Both the position numbers and the translations under genes were made by a program. Shown here in pieces: positions 1 through 6,327 of a stretch of DNA of 6,389 bases (the stretch's first letter is position 1; every line of letters begins with the position of its first letter). The notes beneath the pieces were generated by a model. The model saw only the letters and a list, made by a program, of their open reading frames with translations. It had not been told where the DNA came from and made no database searches. Source of the stretch: an uncultured Novosphingobium sp. (GTDB lineage: Bacteria > Pseudomonadota > Alphaproteobacteria > Sphingomonadales > Sphingomonadaceae); the NCBI GenBank assembly GCA_946886365.1, contig CAMPIM010000149.1:1-6389 (forward strand), given 5' to 3'.

Positions 1-432
1 CAGGCGACCAAGACGAATTCGGCCGACACCAGCCGCAGCGGCAGCATCGGCCTGATTCCGCCCAGTACCGGCCCCCTCTCCAAGCTCTTCTCCGCCAGCG
101 ACATTGCCGCCAGCGGCGATCAGGGCTTCACGGGCAAGGGCAATGCGAGCCAGTCCAACGCGCTCAGCGGCGAGATCACCGTGACGATCGCGGCGGTCTA
201 TCCCAACGGCACGATGCTGGTGAAGGGTGAAAAGGCGCTGACGCTCAACCGCGGCGACGAGTTCATCCAGATCAGCGGCCTCGTCCGCCAAGCCGACATC
301 AGCCCGGACAACCGCATCGCATCGACCCGCGTGGCCGACGCCAAGATCATCTACACCGGCAAGGGCGAAATCGCCCGCGCGAGCCGCCAGGGCTGGCTGC
401 AACGCTTCTTCTCGATGATCAGTCCCTTCTGA
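1..432 (+). CDS. flgH: Flagellar L-ring protein FlgH, C-terminal part (5' end outside window)
   Basis: FlgH is an outer-membrane lipoprotein that forms the L-ring, the outer bushing through which the flagellar rod and hook pass. The reading frame is open from base 1 to the TGA at 430-432, giving 143 residues; E. coli FlgH is about 232, so roughly the last 60% is present. The lipoprotein signal peptide and lipobox Cys are therefore not visible. Family hallmarks are clear: FTGKGNASQSNALSGEITVT, then VYPNGTMLVKGEK, the EFIQISGLVR strand, STRVADAKIIYTGKG, and the C-terminal GWLQRFFSMISPF, which closely matches the enterobacterial ending. A shorter start at GTG 181 lies inside the conserved domain and is not the true start. 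It is followed directly by flgI, the usual flgH-flgI order. Function is certain; only the 5' end is missing. Confidence 0.96.
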   Translation, partial: QATKTNSADTSRSGSIGLIPPSTGPLSKLFSASDIAASGDQGFTGKGNASQSNALSGEITVTIAAVYPNGTMLVKGEKALTLNRGDEFIQISGLVRQADISPDNRIASTRVADAKIIYTGKGEIARASRQGWLQRFFSMISPF

Positions 433-433
433 T

Positions 434-438
434 GGAGA
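434..438 (+). promoter_or_regulatory. Ribosome binding site favouring the flgI start at 450
   Basis: GGAGA at 434-438 lies just after the flgH stop and 11 bases before ATG 450, a slightly long but workable spacing. The competing in-frame ATG at 432 overlaps the flgH stop (TGATG) but has no purine-rich site ahead of it. It would also add METGRA in front of an otherwise standard signal peptide. Confidence 0.5.
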
Positions 439-449
439 CCGGCAGAGCC

Positions 450-1547
450 ATGACCCGCCTGTTCCGCTTTTTGGCGATCCTCCTCGGCCTGCTGGCGGTT
501 CCCGCCCATGCTGAGCGCATCAAGGACCTCGGCACCTTCCAGGGCGTCCGCCCCAACCAGCTGACCGGCTACGGCATCGTCGTGGGCCTCGCGGGCACCG
601 GCGACGACAGCCTCGACTATGCGACGCAGGGCGTGAAGGGCATGGTCTCGCGCTTCGGCCTGACACTGCCGCAGGGCATCAACCCCTCGCTCAAGAACGC
701 AGCAGCCGTGCTTGTGACGGCCGACCTCCCCGCCTTCGCCAAGCCCGGCCAGCGCCTCGACGTCACCGTCTCCGCGCTCGGCAAGGCCAAGTCGCTACGC
801 GGCGGCACGCTCATCATGACGCCCCTGCGCGGCGCGGATAACGAAATCTACGCCATGTCGCAGGGCAACCTCGCCGTTGGCGGTCTCGGCGTATCGGGCG
901 CGGACGGCAGCCAGGTTTCCGTCAACATCCCCTCGGCGGGCCGCATCCCCGGTGGTGCCACCGTCGAACGCGCGGTCGCGACCGGCTTTGACACCGCGCC
1001 CACCCTGACCTTCAACCTCGCCGAAGCCGACCTCACCACCGCCCTGCGCGTGGCGGACGGCATCAACCGCACCTTCGGCGACCAGCGCGCTCACGCCACC
1101 GACGCCGTATCGGTGGATATCACCGCAGCCCCCGGCGCGACCGACCGCATCATGATGATGGGCATGATCGAGAATATCGAGGTCAAGCCCGCCGACGCGC
1201 CCGCCAAGGTCATCGTCAACGCCCGCACTGGCACCGTCGTCATCAACGGCGCGGTCAGAATCCATCCGGCCGCCGTCGCGCATGGCAAACTGACCGTCAG
1301 CGTCAACGAGAGCCCGCGCATCGTCCAGCCCGCGCCCTTCTCGCAAGGGCGCACCGCGATGGAGCCTTCCAGCTCGATTTCGATCGATCAGGAAAAGAAA
1401 CCAATGATTAATTTTAAAGGTGGAGCATCGCTGGCCGATATAGTGAAGGCGGTGAATGCCATTGGAGCGTCTCCCGCAGACATGGTCGCGATCCTCGAAG
1501 CCTTGAAGCAGGCAGGCGCGATGAAGGCTGAACTGGTGGTGTTGTGA
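450..1547 (+). CDS. flgI: Flagellar P-ring protein FlgI precursor
   Basis: FlgI is exported to the periplasm and polymerises into the P-ring, the bushing around the distal rod in the peptidoglycan layer. From ATG 450 the product is 365 aa, the same length as E. coli FlgI. The N-terminus is a Sec signal peptide: basic MTRLFR, a hydrophobic stretch, and a likely cleavage after PAHA before ERIKDLGTF. Mature hallmarks follow: GVRPNQLTGYGIVVGLAGTGD, the LRGGTLIMTPLRGAD region, AEADLTTALRVADGIN, and NARTGTVVINGAVRIHPAAVAHG in the second half. The small C-terminal domain contains LADIVKAVNAIGASPADMVAILEALKQAGAMKAELVVL-type sequence. No Cys is present, unlike E. coli FlgI, which has a disulfide. An in-frame ATG at 432 (371 aa) is possible but less likely. 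The TGA stop overlaps the flgJ start, implying coupled translation. Confidence 0.97.
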   Translation: MTRLFRFLAILLGLLAVPAHAERIKDLGTFQGVRPNQLTGYGIVVGLAGTGDDSLDYATQGVKGMVSRFGLTLPQGINPSLKNAAAVLVTADLPAFAKPGQRLDVTVSALGKAKSLRGGTLIMTPLRGADNEIYAMSQGNLAVGGLGVSGADGSQVSVNIPSAGRIPGGATVERAVATGFDTAPTLTFNLAEADLTTALRVADGINRTFGDQRAHATDAVSVDITAAPGATDRIMMMGMIENIEVKPADAPAKVIVNARTGTVVINGAVRIHPAAVAHGKLTVSVNESPRIVQPAPFSQGRTAMEPSSSISIDQEKKPMINFKGGASLADIVKAVNAIGASPADMVAILEALKQAGAMKAELVVL

Positions 1548-1861
1548 TGCAGATAAACGCGATTTCCACAGGGGTTCAGCCCGCCGCGTCGCCCGAAAAG
1601 GCGCAGCTGGAGAAGACCGCCAAGCAGTTCGAGGCCATCTTCCTGCGCCAGATGATCGGCACCATGCGCCAGTCGGGCGGCGGCGAAGGCATCTTCGATT
1701 CCAGCACGACCGAACAGTTTCGCGACATGTCCGACGCGCGCACCGCCGACACGATGGCGGAAAAGGGCGCACTCGGCATCGCCGACATGCTGCTGCGCCA
1801 ATATGAAAGCCGCATGCCGAAAGCCCCCACCGCTCCGGTAACACCGGATAAGGGCGCATGA
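1547..1861 (+). CDS. flgJ: FlgJ-type rod-binding protein, single domain (no muramidase)
   Basis: This 104-aa protein matches the N-terminal rod-binding domain of FlgJ, which helps the flagellar rod assemble across the periplasm. The signature is at residues 21-41, LEKTAKQFEAIFLRQMIGTM, followed by the FDSSTTEQFRDMSDARTADTMAEKGALGIADMLLRQ helices (about 50-85) and a Pro-rich tail. E. coli FlgJ is about 313 aa because it carries a C-terminal glucosaminidase domain. That domain is absent here and the frame closes normally, so this is the short form common in alphaproteobacteria rather than a truncation. ATG 1547 overlaps the flgI stop (TGATG). A GTG one codon earlier (1544) is an alternative that would add one residue. 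No signal peptide is visible, in line with export by the flagellar type III system. Its stop overlaps the flgK ATG. Confidence 0.93.
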   Translation: MQINAISTGVQPAASPEKAQLEKTAKQFEAIFLRQMIGTMRQSGGGEGIFDSSTTEQFRDMSDARTADTMAEKGALGIADMLLRQYESRMPKAPTAPVTPDKGA

Positions 1862-3192
1862 GCGATCTCTTCATCATCGGCGCCTCAGGCACGAAAGCCT
1901 ACCGCCAGGCGATGGCCGCGATCTCGGAAAATATCGCGAACGCCAGCACGGAAGGCTATTCGCGCCGGTCGCTGACGACCGTTGAGTCCGGTTCGTCCAC
2001 GGCGACGATGGCGACCTACATCGCCCGCGCCAATTTCGGCGGCACCGAAGTGTCGGGCGTCGCCCGCGCCGCCGATCCCTATCTGGATGCCGCCGTCCGC
2101 TCCAGCGGCATGGCGCTTAGCAGTTCGACGGCGCGGCTGCGCTGGATGACCGATCTGGAAGGCGCGCTCAACGACACGGATACCGGCATCGGCAAGCTGA
2201 TGACGGGCATGTACCAGAATATCGACAAGCTCGCCGCCAGCCCCAGCGACCGATCGCTGCGCGTCACGACGCTCGACAGCATCAACCGCGTCGCCGAAGC
2301 ATTCCAGCGCACTTCGGCCGACCTGTCGCAGGTGTCCAGCGGTATCGCCACCGAAGCGACCGCGTCTGTCGAAACCATCAACCGGTCGCTGTCGCAACTG
2401 GCGGGCATCAACAACAGTCTGCTTCGCGCGCAGCCCGGCACATCGGCCTATGCGCAGCTGCTGGACGGCCGCGACGCGGCGCTGAACACATTGTCGGCCA
2501 ATCTCAATGTCGACATCAGCTTCGGCGCGCATGACGTGGCGACGATCAACTATAATGGCACGACGATCGTGCAGGGCGACAATGCGACCGCGCTGGCGCT
2601 GACCGTCAATGCCAATGGCACGCTGGCGCTCGCCACCGCCGGCGGCACGGCTTTGCCCGCACCCTCCAACGGGACGCTCGGCGGCCTCTTTTCCTCGGCC
2701 GACATAACGGCGCAGCGCCGCACCAGCCTGGACACGCTGGCGCAGCAGTTCGTGACGGACGTGAACAACTGGCACGCGCAGGGCCGTACTGACGCGAACG
2801 TGGCGGGCGCAGCGCTCCTCTCCGGCACGACAGCGGCGAGCGTCACCGCGCTGATCACCGATCCCACGGCGCTGGCGACCAAATCGACGGACGGAAGGCT
2901 CAACGGCAACTTGCTGGACGCGGGCACCGTCCTGCGCGGCAATGGCAGCGTCGAACAGGGGTGGACGTCGATCATCGCGACGCAGGCGAATTTGCTCTCC
3001 TCCATCAAGGCCGAACAGACAACCGCTCAGGGCCGCAGTGATCAGGCGATCGCCGCGCGCGAAGCGGTCAGCGGCGTCGATCTCGACATGGAAGCGGCCG
3101 AACTGCTCCGGTTGCAGCAGGCCTATTCCGGCTCGGCGAAAATCCTTCAGATCGCGAAGGAAACCGTCGACGCCATTCTACAGATCATTTGA
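1858..3192 (+). CDS. flgK: Flagellar hook-associated protein 1 (FlgK, HAP1)
   Basis: FlgK is the first junction protein between hook and filament, exported through the flagellar type III apparatus and added at the hook tip. The product is 444 aa, shorter than E. coli FlgK (547), with the reduction in the central surface-exposed part. The N-terminal coiled-coil segment carries the rod/hook signature SENIANASTEGYSRR (residues 23-37). Next comes a helical region with an LLDGRDAALNTLSANLNVDIS motif, typical of FlgK. The C-terminal D0 helix (about 412-444) contains EAAELLRLQQAYSGSAKILQIAKETVDAIL. The protein contains no Cys, as is usual for axial proteins. The ATG overlaps the flgJ stop (ATGA). 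The purine run AAGGG at 1850-1854 is only 3 bases from the start, so reinitiation after flgJ may matter. flgL follows after 12 bp. Confidence is high from both termini and context. Confidence 0.95.
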   Translation: MSDLFIIGASGTKAYRQAMAAISENIANASTEGYSRRSLTTVESGSSTATMATYIARANFGGTEVSGVARAADPYLDAAVRSSGMALSSSTARLRWMTDLEGALNDTDTGIGKLMTGMYQNIDKLAASPSDRSLRVTTLDSINRVAEAFQRTSADLSQVSSGIATEATASVETINRSLSQLAGINNSLLRAQPGTSAYAQLLDGRDAALNTLSANLNVDISFGAHDVATINYNGTTIVQGDNATALALTVNANGTLALATAGGTALPAPSNGTLGGLFSSADITAQRRTSLDTLAQQFVTDVNNWHAQGRTDANVAGAALLSGTTAASVTALITDPTALATKSTDGRLNGNLLDAGTVLRGNGSVEQGWTSIIATQANLLSSIKAEQTTAQGRSDQAIAAREAVSGVDLDMEAAELLRLQQAYSGSAKILQIAKETVDAILQII

Positions 3193-3204
3193 AAGGGCTG
3201 ACCC

Positions 3205-4050
3205 ATGGTAGGCATCACCAACAAGACGCTGATCGCCGAAATCCGTCGTCAGCAGACATTGTCTCAGGGCATCATCGAAGGGCAGACCGCCATTTCGACC
3301 GGCATCACACTGAACAAGCCATCGGACAATTCCCTGGCTTGGGTGCAGGTGTCCGAAATCGGCAAGGAGCAGGCACAGCAATCGGCCTGGCAGGCCAATG
3401 TCAGCTATGGCACCGGCCGCGCGGCCAACGCCGAATCTAATCTGGACGAAATCAACACCCTGCTCATCAGCGCGCAGGAACTGGTGACCTCCGCCCGCAA
3501 CGGATCGCTGAACGATGCGCAGCGCACCGCGATCTTCGAAGATGTGAAGGGCATTCGCGAGGCCATCGGCTCGCTGCTTAATCAGACCGACTATCAGGGC
3601 GTGCCGGTATTCGACGACACGCAGAGCGTGCTGGTTCCGGTGAGCCGCGGGCTCAATCTGGCGGTGGTCGGCACCCGGCAGGAGGTTTCGGAAGGGATCG
3701 ACGTCGGCGGAACGCCCATGACGCTGGACGGCATATTGAGCCAGGCGCTCACCGCTTTGCAGGGCGGCACAGACGCTGACCTCCAATCGGCGCTGTCCGC
3801 GATCAAGGCGGGGCAGAGCCACGTCACCATCGAACAGGCGAAGCAAGGCGTCCGTAGCGACCGGCTGGACGTGACCGGCAACCGGCTGACCAGCGTCGAT
3901 CTGGACCTGAAGGAACGCCGTCAGGGCCTCGAATCGACCGACCTTTCCGAAGTCATCTCCTCCGTGAAGAGCAAGCTGCTGCAGCTCGAAGCCGCTCAGT
4001 CCGCCTTCGCACGCATCAACCAGCAGACGCTGTTCGACCTGATCCGCTAA
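3205..4050 (+). CDS. flgL: Flagellar hook-associated protein 3 (FlgL, HAP3)
   Basis: FlgL is the second junction protein, placed between FlgK and the first flagellin. The product is 281 aa, close to the usual 280-320. It has the flagellin-like N-terminal D0/D1 helices: NKTLIAEIRRQQTLSQGIIE, then ISTGITLNKPSDNSLAW (residues 30-46), where the family shows S-T-G-x-x-x-x-x-P-S-D. The flagellin-like C-terminal helix ends in LEAAQSAFARINQQTLFDLIR. The central domain is small. A good ribosome binding site, AAAGGG at 3192-3197, overlaps the end of flgK and lies 7 bases from ATG 3205. Flagellin itself is less likely, given the position right after flgK, the length and the termini. It is the last gene of the flgH-flgL run; a 275-bp non-coding gap follows. 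Confidence 0.93.
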   Translation: MVGITNKTLIAEIRRQQTLSQGIIEGQTAISTGITLNKPSDNSLAWVQVSEIGKEQAQQSAWQANVSYGTGRAANAESNLDEINTLLISAQELVTSARNGSLNDAQRTAIFEDVKGIREAIGSLLNQTDYQGVPVFDDTQSVLVPVSRGLNLAVVGTRQEVSEGIDVGGTPMTLDGILSQALTALQGGTDADLQSALSAIKAGQSHVTIEQAKQGVRSDRLDVTGNRLTSVDLDLKERRQGLESTDLSEVISSVKSKLLQLEAAQSAFARINQQTLFDLIR

Positions 4051-4114
4051 GTTTTCGCACTGCCGCGCCTGCTCTTACGCGCCGCCCCTTCTTACTCCGC
4101 CGTTCCCCCTCACT

Positions 4115-4193
4115 CCGTCATCCCAGCGAAAGCTGGGATCTCAGGAGAGGACGCACCACGCCGACGAGATCCCAGCCTCCGCTGGGATGACGG
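4115..4193. repeat. 28-bp inverted repeat, each arm itself a hairpin (REP/MITE-like element)
   Basis: The arms 4115-4142 and 4166-4193 are reverse complements with only two mismatches in 28 positions, separated by 23 bases. Both mismatches fall in the 4-base loop of a smaller palindrome inside each arm: TCCCAGC-GAAA-GCTGGGA on the left and TCCCAGC-CTCC-GCTGGGA on the right. As RNA it could fold as one long stem or two small hairpins. No T-run follows on the + strand, so it is not a classical intrinsic terminator, though it could still shield the flgL mRNA 3' end. No flanking target-site duplication is evident. I recall similar CGTCATCCCAGC elements as dispersed in sphingomonad genomes; this was not checked. 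Confidence 0.85.
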
Positions 4194-4240
4194 GAAAGAA
4201 CGAGAACGGCAGAAAAAATCCGCCATCCTAAACCTCCCGC

Positions 4241-4261
4241 TAACCATTGGGCGTTAACCAT
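4241..4261 (+). promoter_or_regulatory. Possible CtrA-type half-sites in the motA upstream region
   Basis: TAACCAT occurs twice, at 4241-4247 and 4255-4261; the second is preceded by T, giving TTAACCAT. They lie 65-85 bases before the motA start, in the one sizeable gap of the cluster. TTAACCAT-like half-sites are associated with the cell-cycle regulator CtrA, which controls flagellar genes in Caulobacter. The spacing here does not fit the full TTAA-N7-TTAA consensus, so the assignment is tentative. No convincing -35/-10 pair or sigma-54 site was found nearby. Confidence 0.35.
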
Positions 4262-4315
4262 CTGACGAAAGCGCATCGTGCGCTGTCAGGTGAAAGCCTG
4301 GCGGGTAGAATTTTC

Positions 4316-4320
4316 AGGGG
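4316..4320 (+). promoter_or_regulatory. Ribosome binding site that fixes the motA start at 4326
   Basis: AGGGG lies 5 bases before ATG 4326. The longer in-frame GTG start at 4278 would put 16 mostly polar or charged residues before the first membrane helix and has no comparable site, so ATG 4326 is preferred. Confidence 0.7.
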
Positions 4321-4325
4321 TACTC

Positions 4326-5189
4326 ATGTTCGCACTCATTGGCCTGGTCGTGCTGCTCGTCATGGTATTTGGCGGCTTCATCTTCACGGGTGGCGACATC
4401 GGTCCCGTTCTCCACGCCCTGCCCCATGAAATGCTCATCATCGGCGGCGCCGCTGTCGGCGCGCTGATCATCGGCAATTCTGGCGCGGACCTGAAGGCGC
4501 TGGGCGGCGGCGTTGGCAAGGTGTTCAAAGGCCCCAAATATAAGAAGCAGGATTTTCTCGACTGCATCTTCCTCGTCTCCCGCCTGATGAAGACGCTGCG
4601 CGTCGAAGGCCCCGTGGCGCTGGAGCCGCATATCGAGGATCCCGCCAGCTCGACGATTTTCTCCGAATATCCCCGCCTGATGGCTGACAAGACGCTGATC
4701 CACCTGATGAGCGACACGCTGCGTCTGGTGGTCGTGTCCTCGGGGACGCTCGATCCGCATGCGGTCGAAGAGGTCATGGATAACGCGCTCAAGACTCATC
4801 ATCATGAAGCGTTGAAGCCCGCCGACAATCTTCAGGGTCTGGCTGACGCCCTCCCCGCCCTCGGCATCGTCGCGGCGGTTCTGGGCGTTGTGAAGACCAT
4901 GGGCTCGATCGACCAGCCCCCGGCCATCCTGGGCGGCATGATCGGTTCGGCGCTCGTGGGCACCTTCCTCGGCGTGTTGCTCGCCTATGGCATGGTCGGC
5001 CCCTTCGCCAATCGTTGCCGCGCGGTGATCGAGGCGGACGGCGCCATGTACCATGTCGTCAAGCAGATCATCATCGCCTCGCTCCACGGCCACCCCCAGC
5101 CGCTCGTCATCGAAGCCGCGCGCTCCAGCCTCACCCATGCGAACCAGCCGGCCTTCGCCGAAGTGTTCGACGGCATGCGGGGCAAATAA
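4326..5189 (+). CDS. motA: Flagellar motor stator protein MotA
   Basis: MotA is the inner-membrane stator subunit that, with MotB, conducts ions and pushes on the rotor protein FliG. The product from ATG 4326 is 287 aa (E. coli 295). Four membrane helices can be read: about residues 2-20, 35-50, 172-190 and 201-224. A large cytoplasmic loop lies between helices 2 and 3. The loop has R92 and E100 with the same 8-residue spacing as the rotor-contacting R90/E98 of E. coli, in RVEGPVALEPHIEDP. The functional prolines are kept: P177 in DALPALGIVAAVLGVV and P226 in LLAYGMVGPF, matching P173 and P222. The VGTFLGVLLAYG motif is typical of the family. It has two Cys (C80, C231). motB starts 3 bp after its stop, so the pair is probably co-transcribed. 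PomA-like sodium stators are relatives, but the similarity reads closer to MotA. Confidence 0.96.
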   Translation: MFALIGLVVLLVMVFGGFIFTGGDIGPVLHALPHEMLIIGGAAVGALIIGNSGADLKALGGGVGKVFKGPKYKKQDFLDCIFLVSRLMKTLRVEGPVALEPHIEDPASSTIFSEYPRLMADKTLIHLMSDTLRLVVVSSGTLDPHAVEEVMDNALKTHHHEALKPADNLQGLADALPALGIVAAVLGVVKTMGSIDQPPAILGGMIGSALVGTFLGVLLAYGMVGPFANRCRAVIEADGAMYHVVKQIIIASLHGHPQPLVIEAARSSLTHANQPAFAEVFDGMRGK

Positions 5190-5192
5190 GCC

Positions 5193-6245
5193 ATGGCCGA
5201 AAAGAAGCGCGGCGGGAACGAGCCCGAACCCCGGCCAATCATCGTCAAGAAGATCATCGTCGATGGCCATGGCGGCCATCATGGCGGTGCGTGGAAGGTC
5301 GCCTATGCCGACTTCGTGACGGCGATGATGGCCTTCTTCCTGCTGATGTGGCTGCTAGGCGCGACCACCGAAAAGCAGCGCAAGGGCCTCGCCGATTATT
5401 TCACCCCGACGCTGGTCGAACTAAAAATGTCCTCGGCCGGGTCAAGCGGCCTGTTCGGCGGCGATAGCATGGTGAGCAAGGAAAATTATCCCACGACCGG
5501 CGGTCAGGGCAACCTTGCCATCACCATCCCGCGCGACGCGACCGGCACGAAGGATCAGGGCGGCAAGGCCACCCGCGCCGCCGACCGCGCCAAGTTCGAG
5601 GCGGTGAAGAAGGAACTGGAAGCGCGCATGGCCCGCAAGAAGGGCATGGACAAGCTGCGCCGCAACGTCCGCTTCACCGAAACCCGCGAAGGGCTGCGCA
5701 TCGACCTGATCGATGAATCCAATTTCGCGATGTTCGCCATGGGCACCGACAATCTGCTGCCGCAAGCGCGTGACCTGGTCAGCGAAGTCGCGGGCGTCGT
5801 GCGCGGCATGCCCAATCCGCTGATCGTGCGCGGCCATACCGACGGCCTGCCCTATAGCTCGGGCCAGAGCATGAATAACTGGATGCTATCCTCCGCCCGC
5901 GCCGAAGCCACGCGCAAGACGCTGGCGGCCAGCGGCATCGGCAACGACCGCTTCGCCCGCATCGAAGGCGTCGCCGACCGCGAGCCCTTCGCCAAGGGCA
6001 ATGTCTACGACCCGCGCAACCGCCGCATGTCGATCATTCTCGGCTGGACCCGTGGCAGCGACAGCAGCGACGACGAGGCGCCGGACGAGGCGACCAAGGC
6101 CGCTATCAAGGAACGCGACAATCCGGCCCGGATAGCGCGTGAAGAGGTGACCAGGATCGACATGGGCGGCACCGGATTGCCTAGCGGGGTCCAGTTGCTC
6201 AACCCAACCGCCCCCGGCACCTCGAGCAAACCGGGTAAGCACTGA
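5193..6245 (+). CDS. motB: Flagellar motor stator protein MotB (OmpA-like peptidoglycan-binding)
   Basis: MotB pairs with MotA and anchors the stator to peptidoglycan. The product is 350 aa. A cytoplasmic N-terminus with VKKIIVDGHGGHHGG precedes a single membrane helix (about 33-56), AWKVAYADFVTAMMAFFLLM. D40 in YADF matches the ion-binding D32 of E. coli. After a plug/linker region (about 57-155, charged at 115-157), the OmpA-like domain (about 160-285) has VRGHTDGLPY (D217), NNWMLSSARAEATRKTL (R236), FARIEGVADREPF, and NRRMSI, all family hallmarks. A further 65 or so residues follow: an acidic SDSSDDEAPDEA stretch, then a Lys/Arg/Glu-rich segment and a Pro/Ser/Gly tail. E. coli MotB (308 aa) is shorter there. 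ATG 5193 lies 10 bases after GGGG (5179-5182), which is inside the motA end. Asp at position 40 is typical of proton-driven stators, though ion choice cannot be proved from sequence alone. Confidence 0.96.
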   Translation: MAEKKRGGNEPEPRPIIVKKIIVDGHGGHHGGAWKVAYADFVTAMMAFFLLMWLLGATTEKQRKGLADYFTPTLVELKMSSAGSSGLFGGDSMVSKENYPTTGGQGNLAITIPRDATGTKDQGGKATRAADRAKFEAVKKELEARMARKKGMDKLRRNVRFTETREGLRIDLIDESNFAMFAMGTDNLLPQARDLVSEVAGVVRGMPNPLIVRGHTDGLPYSSGQSMNNWMLSSARAEATRKTLAASGIGNDRFARIEGVADREPFAKGNVYDPRNRRMSIILGWTRGSDSSDDEAPDEATKAAIKERDNPARIAREEVTRIDMGGTGLPSGVQLLNPTAPGTSSKPGKH

Positions 6246-6267
6246 TCGAAGCAGAACTTCTCCTTCT

Positions 6268-6304
6268 CCCTCTCTCCTTCAGGGGAGAGGGCCGGGGAGA
6301 GGGG
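6268..6304 (+). repeat. GC-rich hairpin plus direct repeat after motB (dispersed repeat or terminator)
   Basis: CCCTCTCTCC (6268-6277) pairs with GGGGAGAGGG (6282-6291) around a TTCA loop, with one T-G wobble. A second copy of the right arm, GGGGAGAGGGG, lies at 6294-6304, a 12-base direct repeat. The hairpin starts 23 bases after the motB stop, a fitting place for transcription to end, but no T-run follows. Similar CTCCC...GGGAGAGGGCCGGGGAGAGG elements are, from memory, common dispersed repeats in proteobacteria, so the dual reading is left open. Confidence 0.6.
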
Positions 6305-6327
6305 AGCAGCAACGGGAGATCAATATC

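Noticed and set aside
795..1892. Long open frame on the minus strand across flgI and flgJ (365 codons)
   Set aside because: It is antisense to two clearly recognised genes, is full of Arg, Cys and low-complexity Gly/Asp, and matches no family known to me; such frames are expected opposite GC-rich genes.
1885..2775. Minus-strand open frame opposite flgK (296 codons)
   Set aside because: Composition is Arg/Gly/Ala-rich shadow sequence with no recognisable domain, and flgK itself has both conserved termini in the + frame.
4115..4193. Reading the inverted repeat as a CRISPR unit
   Set aside because: There are only two copies, in opposite orientation, without regular spacers or cas genes.
4283..4311. 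Possible sigma-70 promoter (CTGTCA, 17 bases, TAGAAT) ahead of motA
   Set aside because: The -35 match is weak and the start site would fall near 4318, inside the motA ribosome binding site, leaving almost no leader.
4278..4325. Longer motA start at GTG 4278
   Set aside because: It adds 16 polar or charged residues before the first membrane helix, lacks a ribosome binding site, and makes the protein longer than the family; ATG 4326 has AGGGG 5 bases ahead.
4247..4429. Small + strand open frame (60 codons) spanning the motA start
   Set aside because: It overlaps motA in another frame, has no ribosome binding site, and its Arg/His-rich composition is typical of a shadow.
4314..5282. Minus-strand open frame opposite motA (322 codons)
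   Set aside because: It is rich in His, Asp and Arg as expected for the antisense of membrane-protein codons, with no domain or ribosome binding site seen.
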